Assembly (NCBI GenBank): GCA_964390725.1
Contig: CAYMIW010000013.1
Coordinates: forward strand, 11,992 to 75,991
Length of the DNA stretch: 64,000 bases
Source of the DNA: JAABTH01 sp964390725
GTDB lineage: Bacteria; Bacillota; Dethiobacteria; DTU022
Reading direction: 5' to 3'
Below are positions 15,349 to 23,031 of this stretch, piece after piece (within the stretch, counting starts at the first letter, position 1; each line of letters starts with the position of its first letter). Below the pieces are notes generated by a model. It made no database searches and was not told the DNA's origin. It was given only the letters and a program-made list of their open reading frames with translations. Both the position numbers and the translations under genes were made by a program.

Positions 15349-16713
15349 TTATAGTCTGCGGATCTGATCAGCCAGATACTGCAGTTTTTTTCTTCTCACA
15401 GAATTAATGCAGCAAAGAAACTGGCGGAACTTTTCGTGCCATTCTTTTTCGTGTTCTGGAAAATAATCGTATACTTCCGTACAGTCTTGGGTGGGCAGCC
15501 GCTGAATCAGAAAAGCCAAAACCGTATCGTCCAGCGTATGAAATAGTTCGGTGTATTCATCATCAAAGAGGCAGCAGGCACCAAGCAAATCAACCAGATC
15601 GGAGATACTACAAACTTCCTGTTGTATAATAGTTAATTTATCTGAGACAAACCGGCAGCTTCTGATTTCCTCCGTCAGGATCCGAAATGCTTCATTGGTT
15701 AACATCTGGCCTTCCGAAAACTCTAAGATTTCGGAAGTGCCCTCTTGGTTAAAGCTAATAAACAGCTTGGCTAAATCGTATTCTTTCAAACCTATATTTA
15801 GCCGTGCAGTTATATCCTGAGCAGTTATCTCAATATAATTTTGCATGAAGGAGTCTTTTACACAAAAATACCTGCATAGAACTCCGGTAGCATCCTTTAG
15901 ATGATTGCCCAGTTTATTCTGGTGAAGGTTGGCTAACTGTTGCTTAATTTTTTCAATGTCTGTTTGATCAATCATAAGCTGACACAGATCTTTTTTTGCC
16001 AAAGTAGAGCCAACCAGGTTTGTGATCACAATTGCAAATATATTGATAAGCAAGCCTTCATAGTGTTCATGATAACCCTGAAGTAAGCGGTGCAGGTCTT
16101 GTGCCAAAAATTTTTTGCAGAACTCATTTTCCAACCAAAGCTTGTGCAGGTAATCTTCAATATATTCAACGCCTGTCAGAAGCATTTGATCATGGCTTAA
16201 TGGATAATCAATACCTGCCGGGATATCGTGAGCGGCATATTCAAGGTCATAAGACGAAAAGAATAGCGGCAGGCCATTGTCAATGGTATCATTATAAGCC
16301 TCAACTTTCGTTTGCAGTCTGTTTTCCTGAATGGCTATAAGCTTTTTTTCTGATAGACCTACTTTTTCTTTCAGAAGCACTTTACCTTTTTCGTATAATG
16401 TTTTCAGTTTCTCTTCCTTAACCAGAGCAAGACAGGCATCTTTGTTTGCTGAATTTTTTAGTGTTAACCCGATTGTGTAAAAAATGGATTGCAGTAATCC
16501 CTGGGCTTTTTCAACAGGCAGTGAACTGCTGGCACCACCCGTTAACTGCTCTGTCAGTTCAGATAATAATTGAAGACTTTGCACCTGCACCCCTGACAAT
16601 ACATCATCTGAAATCATATTTTTGTGGTAAGCTTCTTCAAGCAGTGACTGGAAGAAATGCGCCGGATCCAAGCTTTCTATTTTAATGCTTTGTTTTACCA
16701 GTTTACTCATCAT
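15349..16713 (-). CDS. DUF6179 family protein
   Basis: This is a soluble, mainly helical protein of about 454 residues. I recognise it as DUF6179 from its segments SSSLPVEKAQGLLQSIFYTI, GIDYPLSHDQMLLTGVEYI and KKFLAQDLHRLLQGYHEHY followed by EGLLINIFAIV. I chose the ATG pair at 16713/16710, because GGGGAGG precedes it and it overlaps the end of the DUF6323 gene by a few bases (ATGATGAGTAA), a sign of coupled translation; longer frames to 16842 run antiparallel through the neighbour and are unlikely. DUF6179 genes usually sit beside DUF6323 genes in Clostridia. No catalytic motif, signal peptide or membrane segment is seen, and the function is unknown. Confidence 0.8.
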   Translation of the reverse strand: MMSKLVKQSIKIESLDPAHFFQSLLEEAYHKNMISDDVLSGVQVQSLQLLSELTEQLTGGASSSLPVEKAQGLLQSIFYTIGLTLKNSANKDACLALVKEEKLKTLYEKGKVLLKEKVGLSEKKLIAIQENRLQTKVEAYNDTIDNGLPLFFSSYDLEYAAHDIPAGIDYPLSHDQMLLTGVEYIEDYLHKLWLENEFCKKFLAQDLHRLLQGYHEHYEGLLINIFAIVITNLVGSTLAKKDLCQLMIDQTDIEKIKQQLANLHQNKLGNHLKDATGVLCRYFCVKDSFMQNYIEITAQDITARLNIGLKEYDLAKLFISFNQEGTSEILEFSEGQMLTNEAFRILTEEIRSCRFVSDKLTIIQQEVCSISDLVDLLGACCLFDDEYTELFHTLDDTVLAFLIQRLPTQDCTEVYDYFPEHEKEWHEKFRQFLCCINSVRRKKLQYLADQIRRL

Positions 16714-17191
16714 AATCCTCCCCGGCATCATATTCTTCTTCAGCTTCACCAGAACAATACATGCCAAAACGAATGCTGCGTGCCAGGGTTTCCAGTTCAC
16801 GGTTCTGTAGCAACTCAATTGACCCCTGGCAGTTATGATCAAAATAGTCTTTCATTAAGGACAACAGTTCATCATCACCGATTTCATCGAGCATTTCATT
16901 TTTAAAGTAGTAGAATGTCTCTAATAAATCGAACAGGTTTTCAGCATAGTTGTCTTTAAAAAGGAAGGGAGAATTGCAGAAGGTCAGGATCAGCTTTTGA
17001 ATAATGCCTCCGGTAAACTCAACGCGCCCGTGACGGAGCAGTGTTTCGGTTTGTGCCTCCACAAGTTGACGAGCTTCTTTTGCTGTCAAATCTAAGCCAT
17101 AATAACATGTAACATCATTGCATTTGATAATTTCATCAACCGTCAGCTTTTGCCGCATCATTGCAGGATTGAATAAAACAAGCTGATTCAT
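16703..17191 (-). CDS. DUF6323 family protein
   Basis: This 162-residue acidic, helical protein is the first gene of the three-gene operon. Family hallmarks are YYGLDLTAKEARQLVEAQ, RVEFTGGIIQKLILTFCNSP, LFDLLETFYYFKNEMLDEIG and FDHNCQGSIELLQNRELETL. The start at 17191 is set by AGGAGGTTAAAAATG. The C-terminal tail (GEAEEEYDAGEDYDE) is strongly acidic. Its neighbour DUF6179 overlaps it, and an FmdE-like gene follows, so the three probably act together, but no biochemical function is known. A consensus promoter (17293-17321) lies about 100 bases upstream, with a small dyad between it and the gene. Confidence 0.8.
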   Translation of the reverse strand: MNQLVLFNPAMMRQKLTVDEIIKCNDVTCYYGLDLTAKEARQLVEAQTETLLRHGRVEFTGGIIQKLILTFCNSPFLFKDNYAENLFDLLETFYYFKNEMLDEIGDDELLSLMKDYFDHNCQGSIELLQNRELETLARSIRFGMYCSGEAEEEYDAGEDYDE

Positions 17192-17269
17192 TTTTAACCT
17201 CCTGATTTTTATGCAGGATATTGACAAACGAACTTATATATGATATGATAGCATTGAGGGAGTATATTA

Positions 17270-17321
17270 GTTATCCTATAACGCCACCTTCCATATTAGC
17301 ATTGATTGTTTAAGCAGTCAA
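17270..17321 (-). promoter_or_regulatory. Promoter and dyad upstream of the DUF6323-DUF6179-fmdE operon
   Basis: On the minus strand TTGACT (17316-17321), a 17-base spacer and TAATAT (17293-17298) form a good sigma-A promoter. Just downstream, GTTAT-CCT-ATAAC (17270-17282) is a perfect 5-bp dyad over the early transcribed region, where a repressor could bind. Confidence 0.55.
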
Positions 17322-17619
17322 TGTGTTTTTGGTTTTTCAAAAATTAATGTCTGCACAGCGATAACTGCCCCGGGGGCGGAAATGTTATCAGATTACCCTG
17401 TTAAAATACATGGATATAGTCATCTATGAAGTATACTCTGAGCCTCATTGGCATCATGAATACTCACTGCCTGTGGCCAATTATAATGGCAAGAGACCTA
17501 TTAAGTTGACTCAAGTGAATCTATTAACGAGTATCCCTACCGAACTTGTCTGGGATGTTAGGGTTAAGCCTTATCCCTTGTAGTACAGATCCACTCTGCA
17601 AAATGTCACAAAATAAAAC
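17322..17619. other. Intergenic stretch without a confident gene
   Basis: A 57-codon plus-strand frame (17410-17583, MDIVIYEVYSEPHWHHEYSL...) is open but has no ribosome binding site and matches nothing I know. GATAAC (17360-17365) and GTTATC (17384-17389) bracket a GC-rich core. Nothing else is seen. Confidence 0.3.
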
Positions 17620-17650
17620 AAGCGTCTTCCGCTCAAAACGGAAACCGCTT
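17620..17650. terminator. Bidirectional terminator downstream of ssrA
   Basis: AAGCG...CTTCCG pairs with CGGAA...CGCTT around a short loop. T-rich runs flank it on both strands (TTTTTTT after it on plus, GTTTTATTTT on minus). It would end the ssrA transcript. Confidence 0.65.
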
Positions 17651-17724
17651 TTTTTATGCATTTTCAGATAAAATTATACCACCTGCTGACAAAATACTCT
17701 TTTATCAATAGATGGTAGTTGAAT

Positions 17725-18078
17725 TGGTGGAGGCGGCGGGAATCGAACCCGCGTCCGAAGGCCCAGCAACAGAAGCATCTACAAGCTTAGTTCCGGCTTT
17801 GTGTGTCGCGCCTCCGGCTCCCCGGAACAGGATCCTTCAGCGCCAGCTCCGTTAATTTTCCCGCATAAGAGGTGGAGCGACCGCTTAAACAGTAGGCCGG
17901 ATTAGTGACACCCCTGATCTTTCCCCCGGCCGGGGAAAGGAGGGATGCGCTACTTTAGATTAAGCAGCGAGTGCGTAATTCGGTTTGGCGTTTATAGCCT
18001 TTCCATGTTTTTAACCAGGTCATGGTCCTGGACCTGCAGCTTCTGTCTCAAAAACCCCCGTCGAATCCTAACGCCCCC
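17725..18078 (-). ncRNA. ssrA: Transfer-messenger RNA (tmRNA)
   Basis: The 5' end (GGGGGCGTTAGGATTCGACG) and the 3' end (GGGTTCGATTCCCGCCGCC then TCCACCA, with encoded CCA) form the tRNA-Ala-like domain of tmRNA. The tag reading frame lies at 17960-17989: GCC AAA CCG AAT TAC GCA CTC GCT GCT TAA, giving AKPNYALAA, ending in the usual ALAA degradation signal. The tag is short and carries a proline. smpB ends only 13 bases upstream on the same strand, so the RNA and its protein partner are genetically paired. tmRNA rescues stalled ribosomes and marks the unfinished peptide for proteolysis. Confidence 0.97.
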
Positions 18079-18091
18079 AAACTTTAATTAA

Positions 18092-18550
18092 TCATTCACC
18101 ACGTTGTCTTTCGCGAAACGCTCTTTCCATTTCGCGCTTGCTGTCATGTTCGGCAATATCCCGCCGTTTGTCATACAGTTTTTTACCACGGGCCAATCCC
18201 AGCTCAAGCTTAACCAGTCCTTTTGTTAAATATATCTTCAGCGGAATCAGGGCATAACCTTTTTCGGTTATTTTACCGTACAATCTCGATATTTCAATTT
18301 TATGCATCAAGAGCTTGCGTACCCGCAGAGGATCATGGTTAAAACGGTTACCCTGTTCATACGGGCTTATATGCATATTATACAGGTACATCTCTCCATT
18401 TTCAATGCGGGCATAGCTGTCTTTCAGGTTAACCCGGGCATTGCGGACTGACTTCACCTCGGTACCTTTAAGCACAATACCTGCTTCATAGGTTTCCTCT
18501 ACATGGTAGTCATGCCGCGCCTTGCGGTTGGTGCTGATAATCTTTTCCAC
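18092..18550 (-). CDS. smpB: SsrA-binding protein SmpB
   Basis: This 152-residue protein binds the tRNA-like domain of tmRNA and brings it into the stalled ribosome. It shows the family start (STNRKARHDYHVEETYEAGI), the VLKGTEVKSVR and NLKDSYARI segments of the OB-like barrel, and the basic C-terminal tail (GKKLYDKRRDIAEHDSKREM) that fills the mRNA channel. The start is a GTG at 18550 after GGAGA. It follows the nitroreductase gene by 23 bases and precedes ssrA, in what looks like an rnr-nitroreductase-smpB operon; RNase R degrades the faulty mRNA released by the same trans-translation system, so the grouping makes biological sense. Confidence 0.97.
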   Translation of the reverse strand: MEKIISTNRKARHDYHVEETYEAGIVLKGTEVKSVRNARVNLKDSYARIENGEMYLYNMHISPYEQGNRFNHDPLRVRKLLMHKIEISRLYGKITEKGYALIPLKIYLTKGLVKLELGLARGKKLYDKRRDIAEHDSKREMERAFRERQRGE

Positions 18551-18573
18551 TTTAGTATCTCCAGTTATATAGT

Positions 18574-19116
18574 TTACAGCTTAAATGGATTGCCCCATTT
18601 GTTTTTGAATACAATTTCCTCTATTTCCATGCGGGGCCGCTTCGAAGATACTGTTTCGGGTATACCAAGCGGTGTCAGGGCTACAACCCTGTATTCGGAA
18701 GGCACACCACAGGCGGTACGAACAGTTTCTTCGTCAAAAAACCCTACCCAACAGGTACCTAAACCTTCTGCATGGGCGGCCAGCATCAACTGTTGCATGG
18801 TAATTCCGGCATCAAGCATGTAAAAATCTTTGCCATCTTTATCTCCGGAAGCCTGGGGATCTGCACAAAGCACGATCACAAGCGGAGCTGTTTCAGTAAC
18901 AGCACGGCGGGCAGGGTTGCTCTCGGGCATACATGCCGATATAGCTTCCCTCTGTTCCTTTTCACTGACCACAATGAACCTCCAGCACTGCTGGTTCTTC
19001 CATGACGGTGCTACCCGGGCAGCTTCAAGAACAAGCTTCAATTTATCCTCCGGGACAGGATCCGTTTTATACTTTCGTACGCTACGCCTCTCATTTAATG
19101 CTTCATAAGTATCCAC
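18574..19116 (-). CDS. Nitroreductase-family flavoprotein
   Basis: This 180-residue protein belongs to the FMN-dependent nitroreductase family. ALNERRSVRKYKTDPVPEDK at the N-terminus provides FMN phosphate contacts, PSWKNQQCWRFIVV and the EGLGTCWVGFF segment the flavin pocket, and VALTPLGIPE the typical C-terminal motif. I chose the GTG at 19116 because AAAGGAGG lies just before it; an ATG at 19140 would place that ribosome site inside the gene. Natural substrates are unknown, as for most members. It sits between rnr and smpB with short gaps and is presumably co-transcribed. Confidence 0.88.
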   Translation of the reverse strand: MDTYEALNERRSVRKYKTDPVPEDKLKLVLEAARVAPSWKNQQCWRFIVVSEKEQREAISACMPESNPARRAVTETAPLVIVLCADPQASGDKDGKDFYMLDAGITMQQLMLAAHAEGLGTCWVGFFDEETVRTACGVPSEYRVVALTPLGIPETVSSKRPRMEIEEIVFKNKWGNPFKL

Positions 19117-19146
19117 TGAGTAACCTCCTTTAAAATACAAATTTAT

Positions 19147-21297
19147 CTAAGCATCTGTTTCTGGAACAAATGTTACCTGACCTTCTTCCCGGTTGGCCCT
19201 GATTACCTTAACTTTAACTTCATCTCCCAGTTTATAACGTTTACCACTCCGCTCACCGGTCAGCGAAGCCGCCCGCTCATTGTATACATAATAATCATCT
19301 TTCAGCTCATTAACCGGTATCATACCCTCAATTGTATTATCAAGTTCAACAAATAACCCGAAACCAGCTACCCCGCTCACTATACCAGTATATGTTTCAC
19401 CGATTTTTTCCTCCATGAATTGTGCTTTTTTCATTTCAATACTGGCTCTTTCGGCTTCAACCGCTGCTCTTTCCCGCTCGGAAGAGTGACGGGCAATATC
19501 GGGAAAGCGCGAGTGGAGCTTCTTGATTTTCTCCCTGGTTAATCCACTGCCTCTTAATTTTTCCTTTAAAATCCGGTGAACTACCAGGTCAGGATATCGT
19601 CTGATCGGCGAAGTAAAGTGGCAGTAACAAGCGGAAGCAAGACCGAAATGCCCTTCATTTTCAGCACTGTACAAAGCCTGGGGAAGTGAACGCAGCACCA
19701 GGTAACGTATTAGCTTCTCAGTTTTTTCTCCCTTTGTCTGATCAAGCAAACTATTCAAATGTTTTGGCTTGAGCACCTTAATATTTGATAATGATCCTAT
19801 GCCCATCAAGGTCAGGGTTTCCCGCAGGAGAGCTAGTTTTTCCTCGGTTGGCAGGGCATGTACCCTGTATACACAGGGAAGTTTTCGTTTATATAAATGT
19901 TCAGCAACAGCTTCATTGCAATAAATCATAAACTCTTCGATAAGCGATTCAGAGCGCCCCATAACTCTCTTTCCTACTGCTATCGGAACTCCTTCCGCAT
20001 CTATTTCGATCTTAGTTTCCGGCATATCAAGATCAAGGGCACCACGCTTCATTCTGCGTTTGCGAAGTATTTCAGCAAGCTCAGACATACTATCTATCAC
20101 TTGAGGCAGATCTTTGTTAGTAAAAGTTTTTTTAACATCGGCACCGTTAAAATATGCCTCAACCTGCTGGTATGTAAGCCGTTCAGTAACCTTGATCACG
20201 CTGGCTGAAAACTTAGCGTCCACAAGCTCGCCCTGACGGTCAATATCCATAATAACGCTCACTGCCAGTCGGTCCTTGTCGGCCTGCAAACTACAAAGAT
20301 TTTCCGACAGCCGGGGCGGCAGCATATGGATAACCCTGTCAACCAGGTATATGCTGGTCCCCCGTTTGAAAGCTTCACGATCAATTGGCTTGCCCTGTCT
20401 CACGTAATGCGACACATCGGCAATATGCACACCCAGAGTGTAGATACCGTTTTTTTCTTCCAGAGATACTGCATCGTCAAAATCGCGAGCTGATTCATCA
20501 TCGATAGTAACCATGCGGGTTTCCCTTAAATCTAATCGGTCGTCTTCTTTCACTGCCTGGGCTATTGAGTCTTCACCGGGCAGATCTTCAACAAATTTAA
20601 TTACTGCCGGTGGAAATTCGCCGGGCAGCTCATAGCGATGTTTAAAGGTTAGCATCTCTGCCCCGGCACTTCCGGCCCGACCCAGGTGCTCCACAACCCG
20701 ACCCCGGGAAGGGCGGTTACCCTGGGACCATTTTTCTATTTCCACTATTACCTTGTCCCCCGGACGCGCTTTTTTCAAATCATCTGAAGAAACCTGCACC
20801 GGAGAAGGCATGCGGTTATCATCGGGTTCTACAAACAATCTTTTTTTCTCCTTTTTCAGGGTCCCTACTACACGACTGCTGCCCCGCTTGATAATCCCTA
20901 TAACCGTGCCTTCACGCCGGCGGCTACCTCTCTTATCATCAATTCGTACAACTACCCGGTCGCCGTGAGCTGCACTATTGAGGTTTCTCGAATTTATGTA
21001 GATATCTTCCGATCGTGCATCAGGTTTTAGAAAAGCAAAGCCTCTTTTATTACCCTGCAGCACTCCCGTTATATAACCAAGACGGTCAGGTAAACCAAAT
21101 CGACCCCTGGCTGTTTTTACAACCAAGCCCTCATTTTCCATTCTTTTTAAACTGCCAAGAAGCAGGGCTTTATCCTGGCGGTTTATTCTCAGGGCTCCAA
21201 GAATCTGCTCAGGAGTTAGTGACTTTTGCCGCCCCTCTTCCAGGAGACGCAGCACTTTATCGCGCAGGGGATTAACAAGATTTTTTTTCTCACTCAT
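19147..21297 (-). CDS. rnr: Ribonuclease R
   Basis: This 716-residue 3'-5' exoribonuclease degrades structured RNA and assists tmRNA quality control. Domains in order: N-terminal winged helix (about 1-65), two cold-shock domains (about 65-220), the RNB catalytic domain (about 240-580, with the metal-binding cluster in DDESARDFDDAVSLE and the HYCHFTSPIRRYPDL region) and an S1 domain (about 625-710, GETYTGIVSGVAGFGLFVEL). The C-terminal basic tail of the E. coli enzyme is short or missing, as in many Firmicutes. It starts at an ATG after AAGGAGA. The next genes are the nitroreductase and smpB. Confidence 0.95.
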   Translation of the reverse strand: MSEKKNLVNPLRDKVLRLLEEGRQKSLTPEQILGALRINRQDKALLLGSLKRMENEGLVVKTARGRFGLPDRLGYITGVLQGNKRGFAFLKPDARSEDIYINSRNLNSAAHGDRVVVRIDDKRGSRRREGTVIGIIKRGSSRVVGTLKKEKKRLFVEPDDNRMPSPVQVSSDDLKKARPGDKVIVEIEKWSQGNRPSRGRVVEHLGRAGSAGAEMLTFKHRYELPGEFPPAVIKFVEDLPGEDSIAQAVKEDDRLDLRETRMVTIDDESARDFDDAVSLEEKNGIYTLGVHIADVSHYVRQGKPIDREAFKRGTSIYLVDRVIHMLPPRLSENLCSLQADKDRLAVSVIMDIDRQGELVDAKFSASVIKVTERLTYQQVEAYFNGADVKKTFTNKDLPQVIDSMSELAEILRKRRMKRGALDLDMPETKIEIDAEGVPIAVGKRVMGRSESLIEEFMIYCNEAVAEHLYKRKLPCVYRVHALPTEEKLALLRETLTLMGIGSLSNIKVLKPKHLNSLLDQTKGEKTEKLIRYLVLRSLPQALYSAENEGHFGLASACYCHFTSPIRRYPDLVVHRILKEKLRGSGLTREKIKKLHSRFPDIARHSSERERAAVEAERASIEMKKAQFMEEKIGETYTGIVSGVAGFGLFVELDNTIEGMIPVNELKDDYYVYNERAASLTGERSGKRYKLGDEVKVKVIRANREEGQVTFVPETDA

Positions 21298-21367
21298 TTT
21301 TTGGCATCTCCTTAAACTATCAAATACAGTCGATTGTTATGCCGGACTAATACTTTGGTAAATTAAT

Positions 21368-21398
21368 AAAAAAGCAGGGGACTGTGCATTCCCCTGCC
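21368..21398 (-). terminator. Rho-independent terminator after secG
   Basis: GCAGGGG (21374-21380) pairs with CCCCTGC (21391-21397) and is followed on the minus strand by a T-run (21368-21373). It separates secG from rnr. Confidence 0.8.
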
Positions 21399-21424
21399 AT
21401 TATACCATTGAAACCTTTAGGTCG

Positions 21425-21649
21425 TTAACTCAGAACAACCATAACAATTGTCAGAGCCATGAAAGCTATGGCAATGTAAGTGGTAACTTTGCCCAGCTTG
21501 TCGTCCAGTCCCTTTTTTTTGCCAACCAGCGATTGAGCTCCACCAGCAATGGCTCCAAGACCGGCGCTGCGTCCCGATTGCAACAGGACAATGGCAATTA
21601 AGGCCAGGCACATGATAAGATAAATAATATTTACAACAAGTCCGATCAT
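21425..21649 (-). CDS. secG: Protein translocase subunit SecG
   Basis: This 74-residue membrane protein is the auxiliary subunit of the SecYEG channel. It has two helices (residues about 1-22 and 52-72) joined by a cytoplasmic loop with the family segment LLQSGRSAGLGAIAGGAQSL. I chose the ATG at 21649, nine bases after GGAGG, which gives the usual SecG length; a longer frame to 21673 would include the ribosome site. It has its own promoter (21696-21724) and terminator (21368-21398), although it sits in the eno-secG-rnr order common in Firmicutes. Confidence 0.93.
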   Translation of the reverse strand: MIGLVVNIIYLIMCLALIAIVLLQSGRSAGLGAIAGGAQSLVGKKKGLDDKLGKVTTYIAIAFMALTIVMVVLS

Positions 21650-21695
21650 TATTAAATACCTCCAGTAATTCATCAGTTGAAGCTGAGCAAACGAT

Positions 21696-21724
21696 ATTTT
21701 ACCACATTTTCGCTAATAACACAA
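21696..21724 (-). promoter_or_regulatory. Promoter of secG
   Basis: On the minus strand TTGTGT (21719-21724), a 17-base spacer and TAAAAT (21696-21701) lie about 45 bases before the secG start. Confidence 0.6.
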
Positions 21725-21732
21725 ATGCCGAA

Positions 21733-23016
21733 CTAAATATTAAGCATGTTTTTTAAATTTTTCCCTCCGTAAATAGCACCCTTACCCAGCTCTTCTTCAA
21801 TGCGCAGTAGCTGGTTATATTTGGCTACCCTGTCAACACGGGAAGGAGCACCTGTTTTGATCATACCGGCGCCCGTGGCCACGGCAAAGTCGGCTATAAA
21901 ACTGTCGTCCGTTTCGCCTGAACGGTGAGAAACCATACAGCTGTAACCAGCGCCGGCACCCATTGCCATTGTTTCCAGGGTTTCACTGAGCGAACCAATC
22001 TGGTTAAGCTTGATCAAAATGGAATTGGCTATACCCGAACTGATACCCCGGCTTAAGCGTCGGGGATTTGTTACAAATAAGTCATCGCCAATTATTTTCA
22101 GCTTATTTCCTGCTGCTTTTGTAAACTCTGCCCAGCCGTCCCAGTCTTCTTCATCATGACTATCTTCAATACTAATCAGCGGAAAACGCCGGGCCAGGTT
22201 GAGATAATAGTTATTAAGTTCAGCAGATGTATATGCCCGACCTTCCAGGTGATAAGCTCCGTCCCGATAAAACTCGCTGGCTGCAGCGTCCAGGGCCAGG
22301 CATACTTCTTCTCCCGGTTTGTAACCTGCCACTCCAATTGCCTCGACTATAGCTTCCAATGCAGCTTCACTTGATTCAAGGTTGGGAGCAAAACCACCTT
22401 CATCACCCACGTTGGTGTTTAGACCGCGTGACTTTAAAATACCCTTCAATTTATGAAACACCTCAGTACCCATGCGCAGTGCTTCTCTGAAACTATCAGC
22501 CCCTAGGGGGACAATCATAAATTCCTGGATATCCATATTGTTATCGGCATGACTCCCTCCATTCAAGATATTCATGAATGGAACAGGCATTAATACCGCT
22601 TTTATTCCGCCAATATAGCGATAAAGTGGCAGACCGAGCATTATTGAAGCAGCACGGGCTGCCGCCATTGAAACTGCCAGTATGGCGTTGGCGCCAAGCT
22701 TCGATTTGTTTTCTGTACCGTCGATTTCGATCATGGTGCGATCAATTTCTTCCTGGTTGAGCACGTTCATTCCGCATAATTCCGGAGCAAGGATATCATT
22801 CACATTCTTAACAGCCGTAAGGACTCCTTTACCGAGGTAGCGGTTCTTATCACCATCGCGAAGCTCAACTGCTTCAAAAGCTCCGGTTGAGGCCCCGGAA
22901 GGCACAGCAGCCCGTGCTGTCCATCCGCCCTGCAAAAAAAGATCAACTTCAATGGTCGGGTTACCACGTGAATCAAGAATTTCTCTTGCCTTAATATCCT
23001 GAATCATTTCTTCCAT
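21733..23016 (-). CDS. eno: Enolase
   Basis: This 427-residue enzyme interconverts 2-phosphoglycerate and phosphoenolpyruvate. The N-terminal capping domain opens with IKAREILDSRGNPTIEVD. The catalytic barrel carries NILNGGSHADNNMDIQEFM, the DEGGFAP loop, metal-binding Asp and Glu residues (LALDAAASE, ISIEDSHDEEDW, IGDDLFVTN), the catalytic Lys in ILIKLNQIGSL, and the signature SHRSGETDDSFIADFAVAT. All active-site residues are present and length is standard. It starts at an ATG after AGGAGGAG. It is the last gene of the rpoN-pgk-tpiA-gpmI-eno block, with 15 bases between it and gpmI. Confidence 0.98.
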   Translation of the reverse strand: MEEMIQDIKAREILDSRGNPTIEVDLFLQGGWTARAAVPSGASTGAFEAVELRDGDKNRYLGKGVLTAVKNVNDILAPELCGMNVLNQEEIDRTMIEIDGTENKSKLGANAILAVSMAAARAASIMLGLPLYRYIGGIKAVLMPVPFMNILNGGSHADNNMDIQEFMIVPLGADSFREALRMGTEVFHKLKGILKSRGLNTNVGDEGGFAPNLESSEAALEAIVEAIGVAGYKPGEEVCLALDAAASEFYRDGAYHLEGRAYTSAELNNYYLNLARRFPLISIEDSHDEEDWDGWAEFTKAAGNKLKIIGDDLFVTNPRRLSRGISSGIANSILIKLNQIGSLSETLETMAMGAGAGYSCMVSHRSGETDDSFIADFAVATGAGMIKTGAPSRVDRVAKYNQLLRIEEELGKGAIYGGKNLKNMLNI

Positions 23017-23031
23017 GTAAATCTCCTCCTG

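Noticed and set aside
17360..17389. GATAAC...GTTATC with a GC-rich centre as a terminator
   Set aside because: The inner arms leave almost no loop and no T-run follows on either strand.
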